This document shows positions 1 through 5,379 of a stretch of 5,379 bases of DNA, in pieces. Numbering within the stretch: position 1 is the stretch's first letter; each line of letters begins with the position of its first letter. Below the pieces are notes generated by a model. The model saw nothing but the letters and a program-made list of their open reading frames with translations, searched no databases and had not been told where the DNA came from. The DNA is from Bacteroidota bacterium (GTDB lineage: Bacteria > Bacteroidota > Bacteroidia > Flavobacteriales > Flavobacteriaceae): contig SBFL01000289.1 of assembly GCA_006227965.1 (NCBI GenBank), positions 1 to 5,379 of the forward strand. Direction: 5' to 3'. Position numbers and translations under genes: made by a program.

Positions 1-16
1 ACTTAAAGTATTTAGG

Positions 17-2332
17 TCAACCCTTAATGGGTGCAGGGATTTCCTGCGGGCCCAGGTGCTTAGCCAGAAAACCCATCATCACCCTGTAGAGGTGGATGGA
101 GTTTTCCTCCTTCCCAAATCCATGTCCTTCATCGTATTTAACCATGTAGGGCACGTCATACCCCTTCTTGCGAAGGGCCTCCACAATCTGGTCGGATTCA
201 TCAATGTTCACCCTGGGGTCGTTTGCCCCCTGAACCACAAAAAGCGGTTTTTTGATCCTGTCAATCTGATATACGGGTGAAACTTCTTCCATGATGGTTT
301 TCTCCTCCGGGACATCTTCATCATACCAGATCTCCTTTAGCATTTTAAGGTAGGGTTTCCAGTAAGGCGGAATGGTCCGCATGAAAGTAAAGAGGTTCGA
401 AACCCCTACATAATCAACGCCGCAGGCATAGAGATCCGGGGTTTTGGTAAGCCCCCTCAGGACTGCATACCCGCCATGGCTGCCTCCATAAATAGCCGCC
501 TTATCAGCATCCACCCAGCCCTGGTCAATCACGTACTGAAGTCCATCCTCCACATCGTCCATGGCCTTTCGGCCGATTTGTTTGAAGCCGGATACCAGGA
601 ATTCCTTCCCGTACCCACCAGAGATCCGGAAGTTGACCTGCAGGGTCGCATAGCCGCGGCTTGCGAACAACTGGGCCTCGGGGTTAAAGCCCCAGGAATC
701 CCTGATTCCCTGGGGTCCTCCATGCGGATTCACAACCACCGGCACCTTCTGTCCCTGCAGTGCTGCTTTGGGCAGGGTAATATACCCGTGAAGGGTAATG
801 CCGTCCCTGCTCTTGAAGGTGATAGGGCGCATTTCGGCCATATCTTCCTCCTTCAGCTGAGGCATCAGGTTATAGAGTTCCGAGATTTCATCCTTCACGA
901 CGTCATACAGGTAATAGGTCCCATAAAGTTTGTCACTCTGTACGAAAATCAAAAGTTTGTCTTCCTCATCGGTTACATCGGGAATGCTATATTGTTTTCC
1001 GGGGAACCGATCCGTAATTTTTTTGTGCAATTCCCTGAAGGTATCGCTTACCGGAACGATTTCCCTTTTGGTTCCCTCATAGACAAAATAATCCACTTCC
1101 CAGTCACGCTTCCTGGATGTTCCCATGCCTCCGGCATCGAAATCCTCATGAGCGAACAGGGTTTCAATCGTTTTATCTTCCTTCAGGTCATACAGGACTA
1201 TTTCCGCCTTGTCTGATTCCAGGTTGGTCAACACATAGGCATCATGAGGGTTAGGCGTGGTGTAGGCAAATTCCATAATGCCGAAATTATCTTTCCAATC
1301 GAGACTTTTAAGGAGGTTAAAAGTCCCATCCGTACCTCCGTAGTAGATATCCTGTTCAACACCATCCCTTAATTTGACAAACCCTCTCAGGTTGCCGTCC
1401 TTGTCAAAATCATACCCCATAATAGGGTTGGCAAGGTCTTCATTGGAATAGAGCTGTTCGGCAGCACCGCTTCTTACGTTTACCCTGTAAGGCTCGAACA
1501 CCTGTGGGTTGTTCTTATTCATGCTTACGATAATGTGCTGCTTATCTTCTTTTACAAGTTCCAGAATGCTGGCGCGTACCCCCTCATACGGGGTCAGGTC
1601 TATAAGGTCAGAACCGTCCAGGTCCACACCATAGATATGGTAGTTTTCATTACCCCCTTTATCCATCACATATACCAGGCGCTCGTTGTTCACCCAGCCG
1701 TATCCCCGGACCAGTTCTTCTTTTTCCTCTATTGCCCGTGTTATTTTTGCGGTGCTGAGTTCCTTTACGTAGATGTGGCGTTTGCCATTTTCGTCCTTTT
1801 CGCGGTAGGAGAGGTACTTCCCGTCCGGTGAGAACCGGAAGGTCGAGGCCTTGGGCCTGGCAAAGTAATCTTCAACAGAGTAGTGGTAATTCCCCTGATC
1901 CACAGCCGCGAGCGCATCTAATTCGGCATCAGCAGTTACGAGTTCCGGGGTCCCCGGCACTGTCACCTCTCCCTTTTCTAGAACCAGCGGCAGTTCCATC
2001 CCGGACTGATAAAAGGTGCCTTCAAGGGTTTCCCCTTTAAGAGAGCCCGTATACTTAATGCCGGCTGCCCGTACATTCAGTGTCAGGGACCCATCGGCCC
2101 AGGTGACCTCATCCACCGGAATCCCCGTGGCCCCCTGAGAGGGGCTGTCCATGGTGGCTGTGTAACCTTCCCCTTCCTGTTCCAGATGGAAAACCAACGG
2201 GATCTCCATCCCCTGCACTTCCAGGGTACCCTTCCAGGCACCGCTAAGGTCCTGCGCAATAACCTGTGCTCCCATCAGCAGGAATGCCACCAGAACCACG
2301 GTAACTCGATGTTTTTGAAAGAATTGTTTCAT
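17..2332 (-). CDS. Secreted S9-family (prolyl oligopeptidase/acylaminoacyl-type) serine peptidase with extra N-terminal domain
   Basis: Exported serine peptidase, 771 residues, expected to cleave short peptides in the periplasm or at the cell surface. A signal peptide is clear: KHR basic start, hydrophobic core at residues 10-22, and a likely cleavage after Ala26 (QVIA|QD), which supports this start. Residues ~28-122 form a separate beta-rich domain (WKGTLEVQGMEIPLVFH start, YTATMDSPSQG, GTFYQSGMELPL). It resembles the domain in front of some Bacteroidota alpha/beta hydrolases. Residues ~150-500 look like a beta-propeller (FRFSPDGKYLSY, GWVNNERLVYV). The peptidase domain follows from ~503, with the oxyanion-region motif NPHGGP (535-540), nucleophile motif GGSHGGY with Ser618, Asp705 in GANDPRV and His737 in DEGHGF. 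The triad is complete and spaced as in family S9, so it should be active. Substrate preference (prolyl, acyl-amino or dipeptidyl) cannot be read from sequence. The 226-base upstream gap suggests transcription apart from the genes to the right. Confidence 0.95.
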   Translation of the reverse strand: MKQFFQKHRVTVVLVAFLLMGAQVIAQDLSGAWKGTLEVQGMEIPLVFHLEQEGEGYTATMDSPSQGATGIPVDEVTWADGSLTLNVRAAGIKYTGSLKGETLEGTFYQSGMELPLVLEKGEVTVPGTPELVTADAELDALAAVDQGNYHYSVEDYFARPKASTFRFSPDGKYLSYREKDENGKRHIYVKELSTAKITRAIEEKEELVRGYGWVNNERLVYVMDKGGNENYHIYGVDLDGSDLIDLTPYEGVRASILELVKEDKQHIIVSMNKNNPQVFEPYRVNVRSGAAEQLYSNEDLANPIMGYDFDKDGNLRGFVKLRDGVEQDIYYGGTDGTFNLLKSLDWKDNFGIMEFAYTTPNPHDAYVLTNLESDKAEIVLYDLKEDKTIETLFAHEDFDAGGMGTSRKRDWEVDYFVYEGTKREIVPVSDTFRELHKKITDRFPGKQYSIPDVTDEEDKLLIFVQSDKLYGTYYLYDVVKDEISELYNLMPQLKEEDMAEMRPITFKSRDGITLHGYITLPKAALQGQKVPVVVNPHGGPQGIRDSWGFNPEAQLFASRGYATLQVNFRISGGYGKEFLVSGFKQIGRKAMDDVEDGLQYVIDQGWVDADKAAIYGGSHGGYAVLRGLTKTPDLYACGVDYVGVSNLFTFMRTIPPYWKPYLKMLKEIWYDEDVPEEKTIMEEVSPVYQIDRIKKPLFVVQGANDPRVNIDESDQIVEALRKKGYDVPYMVKYDEGHGFGKEENSIHLYRVMMGFLAKHLGPQEIPAPIKG

Positions 2333-2558
2333 GAAAAATCAATTTTTGTTTTTGTCCATTTTGGAGGTCATTGTATAACCCTTCATACTAGTCTGTGCGG
2401 TGTACGATTTGTTACAGGAAAAGGGCAACAAAATTCAAGGGCTGGGGCCGAAATTCCGGGATCGTGTCTGGCGGATGTTGGAAGGCTTACCGGACAGCGG
2501 ATTGAACCTGTCGGGGGCCCGGCATTCAACTCAGTAAGTGTATGGGATCACGTATGGA
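2333..2558. other. Intergenic spacer between the lipoprotein gene and the S9 peptidase gene
   Basis: This spacer holds no convincing protein gene. On the minus strand, the bases just before the peptidase start (2333-2360) are rich in A and T, as is common before starts in Bacteroidota, and no Shine-Dalgarno site is visible. A weak minus-strand -7-like element, GAATTTTG at 2429-2436, matches TAnnTTTG at five of its six fixed bases, but I see no -33 partner at the right distance. A loose inverted repeat (GTTGAA near 2525, TTCAAT near 2505, minus strand) encloses a GC-rich loop. It lacks a following T run, so I do not call a terminator. Confidence 0.5.
2339..2386 (-). other. Possible 15-codon upstream ORF before the S9 peptidase
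   Basis: Minus-strand reading frame MKGYTMTSKMDKNKN followed by TGA. It stops six bases before the peptidase ATG and is in the same frame as it. It contains three in-frame ATG codons (2386, 2371 and 2359 as first bases). The peptide is short, polar and lysine-rich, without recognisable leader-peptide features such as runs of one regulatory amino acid. It may be chance in an A-rich leader. It is recorded because its stop lies so close to the downstream start that translational coupling would be possible. Confidence 0.15.
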
Positions 2559-3080
2559 TTATTTTGGGGGAAAGCCCTCAAATACCCTGGTGGCTATCGC
2601 CTGAAAACGCGCCTCCCGTTTTTCAGGGGAAGCACCTTCGTTGAAGCGGTCCTCGCTTACAGCCTGCCAAAGGGGCCTGCCCTGCCGGGCATCCCGCATC
2701 TCAAAGATAATTTCCCGCTCCAGCTGACCTGAATTCACGGGCAATCCGACAGATACACCGCCTCCCACATTTCCGCCTGTTCCGCCCATCCCTATCCCAA
2801 CGGTGGACTGCCTGGGGTCCTCATACAAGTGGCTGTAAATGTTCAGGACCAGATCAGGGTCTTCGGAAAGCCGGATACCCCTGCCTTGAAGAACGCTTCC
2901 CACGGCCAGCAGGAGCCTGTTTTCATCCAGCTCGCTTAACCCCGTATTCAGGTCTGCCGCAAAATTATAGCTGCCGTAATTGCCAAAGACGGCACTCTGG
3001 TCGTAATCAAAGTGGACACGCACCGGAGCGCACCCAACAAGTAGTATCAGAAGGAATAAACAGCGTGCGCGCATGGGCAT
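2559..3080 (-). CDS. DUF4136-type lipoprotein, function unknown
   Basis: Small envelope lipoprotein of 173 residues. The N-terminus has a basic start (MRAR), a hydrophobic stretch (8-15) and a lipobox LVGC with Cys17 as the predicted lipidated residue, so the mature protein should be membrane-anchored. The body fits the DUF4136 family as I know it: FDYDQSAVFGNYGSYNF near residues 24-40, DPDLVLNIYSHL at 74-85 and PLWQAVSEDRF at 136-146. A glycine-rich stretch (about 95-112, GIGMGGTGGNVGGG) sits mid-protein and is common in this family. No catalytic motif is visible and the family has no firm function. Two in-frame ATGs (first bases 3080 and 3074) make the start uncertain by two residues; either keeps the signal. 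It lies 53 bases after obg and could be read through from it. The adjacency is not known to be functional. Confidence 0.85.
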   Translation of the reverse strand: MPMRARCLFLLILLVGCAPVRVHFDYDQSAVFGNYGSYNFAADLNTGLSELDENRLLLAVGSVLQGRGIRLSEDPDLVLNIYSHLYEDPRQSTVGIGMGGTGGNVGGGVSVGLPVNSGQLEREIIFEMRDARQGRPLWQAVSEDRFNEGASPEKREARFQAIATRVFEGFPPK

Positions 3081-3090
3081 TATTTGACAA

Positions 3091-3122
3091 AAAAGGTACA
3101 GAATCCTTCGGAAACCGGGAAA
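3091..3122 (-). promoter_or_regulatory. Weak Bacteroidota-type promoter candidate before the DUF4136 gene
   Basis: On the minus strand, TACCTTTT (3091-3098) differs from the TAnnTTTG -7 consensus by one base. TTTC (3119-3122) lies 20 bases upstream as a one-mismatch -33 element. A transcript would start only a few bases before the start codon, which favours the second ATG (3074) or argues against the site. Read-through from obg is an equally good explanation. Confidence 0.2.
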
Positions 3123-3133
3123 CAGAAGCCTCT

Positions 3134-4135
3134 TTATTCGTTCAACATCTCCCAGAGACTATCCTTGAGCCTGGCGATCCCCAGACCGGAAACCGATGAT
3201 ATAAATACCGGGGTGATTCCCGGTAACTCCCCGGACAGCCCCTCCCGCATTTCCTCTATGAGCTCCTCATCGAGCATGTCGCATTTTGAAATGGCCAGCA
3301 CACGCTCCTTATCCATCAGCTCCGGGTTGTATTTGCGAAGTTCATCCAGGAGGATCCCATACTCCCTGGAGATGTCTGCACTGTCTGCCGGAACCATAAA
3401 AAGCAGGACGGAATTGCGTTCAATATGCCGCAGAAAGTAGTGTCCGAGGCCTTTACCTTCGGAGGCCCCTTCGATGATACCCGGGATATCCGCCACTACG
3501 AAACTTTTAAAATCGCGGTATTGCACAATCCCCAGGTTGGGTTTGAGGGTCGTGAATTCGTAATCAGCAATTTTGGGCTTGGCGGATGTAAGTACAGACA
3601 AAAGGGTGGATTTCCCTGCATTGGGGAAGCCCACCAGCCCAACATCCGCAAGAACCTTCAGCTCCAGGGTGAGGTTTTTCTCCTCCCCCGGAATTCCCGG
3701 TTGAGCATATCTCGGGGTCTGATTTGTAGCACTCTTAAAATGCCAGTTCCCACGGCCTCCCAGGCCTCCCTCGGCTGCGATTTCCTCCTGACCCTCGTCG
3801 GTAATTTCAAAGAGCACAACACCAGTCTCCGAATCCCTGACCACCGTACCCAGGGGTACCTCGAGAATAACATCTTCCCCATTGGCCCCGGTGCTTCGCT
3901 GCCTGCCGCCGTTCTCCCCATGGCCGGCCCTGAAATGCCGTTTAAACTTAAACCCAAGCAGGGTCCACAGGTTTTTATTGCCCCGAATGACCACGTGTCC
4001 CCCGCGGCCACCATCCCCCCCGTCAGGGCCTCCCTTTGCAACGAATTTCTCCCGCCTCAGGTGGGTAGAGCCAGCCCCTCCTTTGCCGGAAGCCAGGTAG
4101 ATCTTGACATAATCGACAAAATTGCCTTCGGTCAT
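3134..4135 (-). CDS. obg: GTPase Obg/CgtA (ribosome large-subunit assembly)
   Basis: Essential Obg-family GTPase, 333 residues, known to bind the 50S subunit late in assembly and to link ribosome production to guanine nucleotide state, including ppGpp. The glycine-rich Obg fold fills residues 1 to ~160 ([45 protein letters not shown]). The G domain follows: G1 GFPNAGKST (169-177, Lys175), switch I/G2 in [11 protein letters not shown] (192-202), G3 DIPG (216-219), G4 as SKCD (283-286) and G5 SSVSG (313-317). The protein ends about 16 residues after G5, so it lacks the extra C-terminal tail of E. coli CgtA. G4 has Ser instead of the usual Asn; I recall this as typical of Bacteroidota Obg, not a defect. 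The start [12 protein letters not shown] matches the family N-terminus. The gene begins 38 bases after the HPRT-Adk stop, so co-transcription is likely. Confidence 0.98.
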   Translation of the reverse strand: MTEGNFVDYVKIYLASGKGGAGSTHLRREKFVAKGGPDGGDGGRGGHVVIRGNKNLWTLLGFKFKRHFRAGHGENGGRQRSTGANGEDVILEVPLGTVVRDSETGVVLFEITDEGQEEIAAEGGLGGRGNWHFKSATNQTPRYAQPGIPGEEKNLTLELKVLADVGLVGFPNAGKSTLLSVLTSAKPKIADYEFTTLKPNLGIVQYRDFKSFVVADIPGIIEGASEGKGLGHYFLRHIERNSVLLFMVPADSADISREYGILLDELRKYNPELMDKERVLAISKCDMLDEELIEEMREGLSGELPGITPVFISSVSGLGIARLKDSLWEMLNE

Positions 4136-4173
4136 GGGTTAATAATTAGGGTCGTTCGGATGTGCTGATGGGC

Positions 4174-5289
4174 TCAGAGGCTATCTATGACCCGGGAAAG
4201 ACGGTCGGTGATTTCCTGTATTTCCCCAACGCCATTGACGCTGTGGAATTTTCCCTGTTCCTGATAGAAAGATTTCAAAGGTGCCGTTTTACGATTGTAT
4301 TCCTCAAAACGATTCCGGATTTTGGCCTCGTCCTGATCATCAGACCTGCGGCTTACTTTTCCCCTTTCCAGCAACCGCTCAATAAGGACCTGATCATCCG
4401 CTTCGAGCGCAATGGTGGCATCTATCTTCATGTCCCGGCTTTCAAGGAAGTTGTCCAGGGCTTCCGCCTGGGCTGTTGTCCTGGGGAAACCATCAAAGAT
4501 AAACCCGGATGCATCGGAAGTTTTTTCCACCTCTTCCTGCAGCATTTTTATGGTGACCTCATCCGGGACCAGTTCCCCCTTGTCGATATAGGATTGGGCC
4601 AGCTTGCCCAGATCGGTCCCGTTCTTGATATTATATCGGAAGACATCCCCCGTTGAGATATGCATAAGATCGTATTTCTCTTTGAGGAAAGCCGCCTGCG
4701 TCCCTTTACCGGCCCCTGGCTTCCCGAATAATACTAGATTGATCATGGAGTTTTGTTTAATTTGGTAGACATCGCGCAGGTTCCTTCCCTGTTCGCGATA
4801 ATCCAGGCCGTATCCCACTATGAATTTGTCGGGGATTTCCATCCCGAAATAGTCGATCTGGTACTCTCCGCTGTAGATTTCAGATTTATAGAAGAGGGTG
4901 GCGATCCTGAAATCCCTGACATTCTTGTTTGAAAACATATGGACCAGTTCCTGAAGCGTCCTTCCGGTATCCACAATATCCTCCAGGATAATCACATCTC
5001 TCCCCTCCACTTGATCTGGCAGGTCTAGAAGGGTTTCCACGATTCCGGTGGAGGTGAGCCCCCTGTAGGAGCTCAGTTTGACAAACGTCACCTCGCAGGG
5101 ATAGGGGTAGAATTTCAGGAAATCCGAAACGAACATGAATGATCCATTCAGGACTCCGACAAATACAGGGACCTTATCCCTGTAATCCCGCGCGATTTCA
5201 TCTGCCACCTTTTGCACTGCCTGAAGTATCTCGGCTTCTGGCAAAAAGGGGACAAAACGCTTCCCTAAAAGGCTTACCGAATTTTCCAT
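4174..5289 (-). CDS. Bifunctional hypoxanthine phosphoribosyltransferase-adenylate kinase fusion
   Basis: One uninterrupted 371-residue cytoplasmic protein joins two enzymes. Residues ~1-176 are HPRT (hpt): base plus PRPP gives IMP or GMP plus pyrophosphate. Its motifs are GVLNGSFMF (45-53), KLSSYRG (71-77), PRPP loop ILEDIVDTGRT (101-111) and KFIVGYGLDY (155-164). Residues 182-371 are adenylate kinase (adk): ATP + AMP to 2 ADP. Its motifs are P-loop GKPGAGKGT (189-197), STGDVFR (212-218), FDGFPRT (265-271), a short lid around LLERGKVSRRSDDQ (306-319) without zinc cysteines, and RNRFEEYNRKTAPL (325-338). All key residues appear intact and each half has full normal length, with a linker of about five residues. 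Met182 could be the start of a free Adk. The start at 5289 gives a normal HPRT N-terminus. I believe similar fusions exist in some Flavobacteriaceae while relatives keep separate genes. It is the first gene of a probable unit with obg. Confidence 0.95.
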   Translation of the reverse strand: MENSVSLLGKRFVPFLPEAEILQAVQKVADEIARDYRDKVPVFVGVLNGSFMFVSDFLKFYPYPCEVTFVKLSSYRGLTSTGIVETLLDLPDQVEGRDVIILEDIVDTGRTLQELVHMFSNKNVRDFRIATLFYKSEIYSGEYQIDYFGMEIPDKFIVGYGLDYREQGRNLRDVYQIKQNSMINLVLFGKPGAGKGTQAAFLKEKYDLMHISTGDVFRYNIKNGTDLGKLAQSYIDKGELVPDEVTIKMLQEEVEKTSDASGFIFDGFPRTTAQAEALDNFLESRDMKIDATIALEADDQVLIERLLERGKVSRRSDDQDEAKIRNRFEEYNRKTAPLKSFYQEQGKFHSVNGVGEIQEITDRLSRVIDSL

Positions 5290-5302
5290 AGGTACTGGTC
5301 TG

Positions 5303-5310
5303 CGAATATA
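5303..5310 (-). promoter_or_regulatory. Possible -7 element for the HPRT-Adk/obg unit
   Basis: On the minus strand TATATTCG differs from the Bacteroidota -7 consensus TAnnTTTG at one base and ends 13 bases before the ATG. No TTTG-like -33 element is visible at the usual distance; the upstream stretch is an A-rich run (about 5312-5331). Use of this site would give a very short leader, so the call is weak. Confidence 0.25.
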
Positions 5311-5342
5311 GTGTTTTGATTTTTCTTTTTAGACCGGCCCCC

Positions 5343-5372
5343 TGTGGTTTCTGAGATTATGTGGTATTTTTG
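5343..5372 (+). promoter_or_regulatory. Rightward Bacteroidota-type promoter candidate, divergent from HPRT-Adk
   Basis: TATTTTTG (5365-5372) is a perfect match to the TAnnTTTG -7 consensus, and TGTG (5343-5346) stands 18 bases upstream as a one-mismatch -33 element. Initiation would fall near the window end, so the gene served lies outside. I recall a purine-synthesis gene (purK) next to hpt/adk in flavobacteria, which would fit, but nothing here shows it. Confidence 0.4.
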
Positions 5373-5379
5373 TGCAACC

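Noticed and set aside
476..1216. 246-codon plus-strand open frame opposite the S9 peptidase
   Set aside because: It runs antisense across the propeller and catalytic Ser region, has no recognisable motif, and is explained by the codon composition of the real gene on the minus strand.
2500..2530. GC-rich inverted repeat as a terminator for the lipoprotein gene
   Set aside because: The outer stem is only about six pairs with a long loop and a bulge, and no T run follows on the minus strand.
2541..2560. Near-direct repeat ATCCATAC/ATCCCATAC (minus strand)
   Set aside because: It is only two imperfect short copies, which is too little to call an operator or a repeat element.
2186..2644. Plus-strand open frame bridging the intergenic spacer
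   Set aside because: It overlaps the ends of two real minus-strand genes and the translation is not protein-like. It is probably chance openness.
3105..3113. Small TCCTTCGGA hairpin between obg and the lipoprotein gene
   Set aside because: The stem is three pairs with no following T tract, too weak for a terminator.
3425..4168. 247-codon plus-strand open frame opposite obg
   Set aside because: The minus strand here encodes the conserved Obg fold and G1-G3 motifs. The plus-strand translation is low in family-like features and looks like a shadow.
4162..4656. 164-codon plus-strand open frame opposite the adenylate kinase half
   Set aside because: It is a shadow of the Adk coding sequence, with no motif or start context of its own.

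Overview
The window looks like chromosomal DNA from a Bacteroidota bacterium, most likely a Flavobacteriaceae member (perhaps of the Robiginitalea/Muricauda kind; the genus is a guess). The reasons are: an Obg GTPase of 333 residues with the N-terminus and SKxD-type G4 motif I associate with that group; a short-lid adenylate kinase fused behind a hypoxanthine phosphoribosyltransferase; a DUF4136 lipoprotein; a secreted S9 peptidase with an extra N-terminal domain; A-rich sequence instead of strong Shine-Dalgarno sites before some starts; and TAnnTTTG-like promoter elements. Base composition is about balanced by eye, and nothing suggests a recent insertion.

All four genes lie on the minus strand and are read from right to left. 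5290-5379 is a non-coding region that appears to hold divergent promoters, one with a perfect TAnnTTTG match pointing out of the window to the right. 4174-5289 encodes a bifunctional HPRT-adenylate kinase. After 38 bases comes obg (3134-4135), and after 53 more a small DUF4136 lipoprotein (2559-3080). A 226-base spacer (2333-2558) separates these from a 771-residue exported prolyl-oligopeptidase-family peptidase (17-2332), which probably has its own promoter.

The first two genes make a housekeeping nucleotide/GTPase unit: purine base salvage to IMP/GMP, interconversion of AMP, ADP and ATP, and a guanine-nucleotide-sensing ribosome-assembly GTPase. The lipoprotein and the peptidase are envelope or periplasmic proteins. 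The peptidase fits a peptide-scavenging lifestyle. I see no RNA genes, insertion sequences, CRISPR arrays or convincing rho-independent terminators. The most notable feature is the HPRT-Adk fusion, with a methionine at the domain junction that could also start a free adenylate kinase. I found no clearly new multi-gene system.
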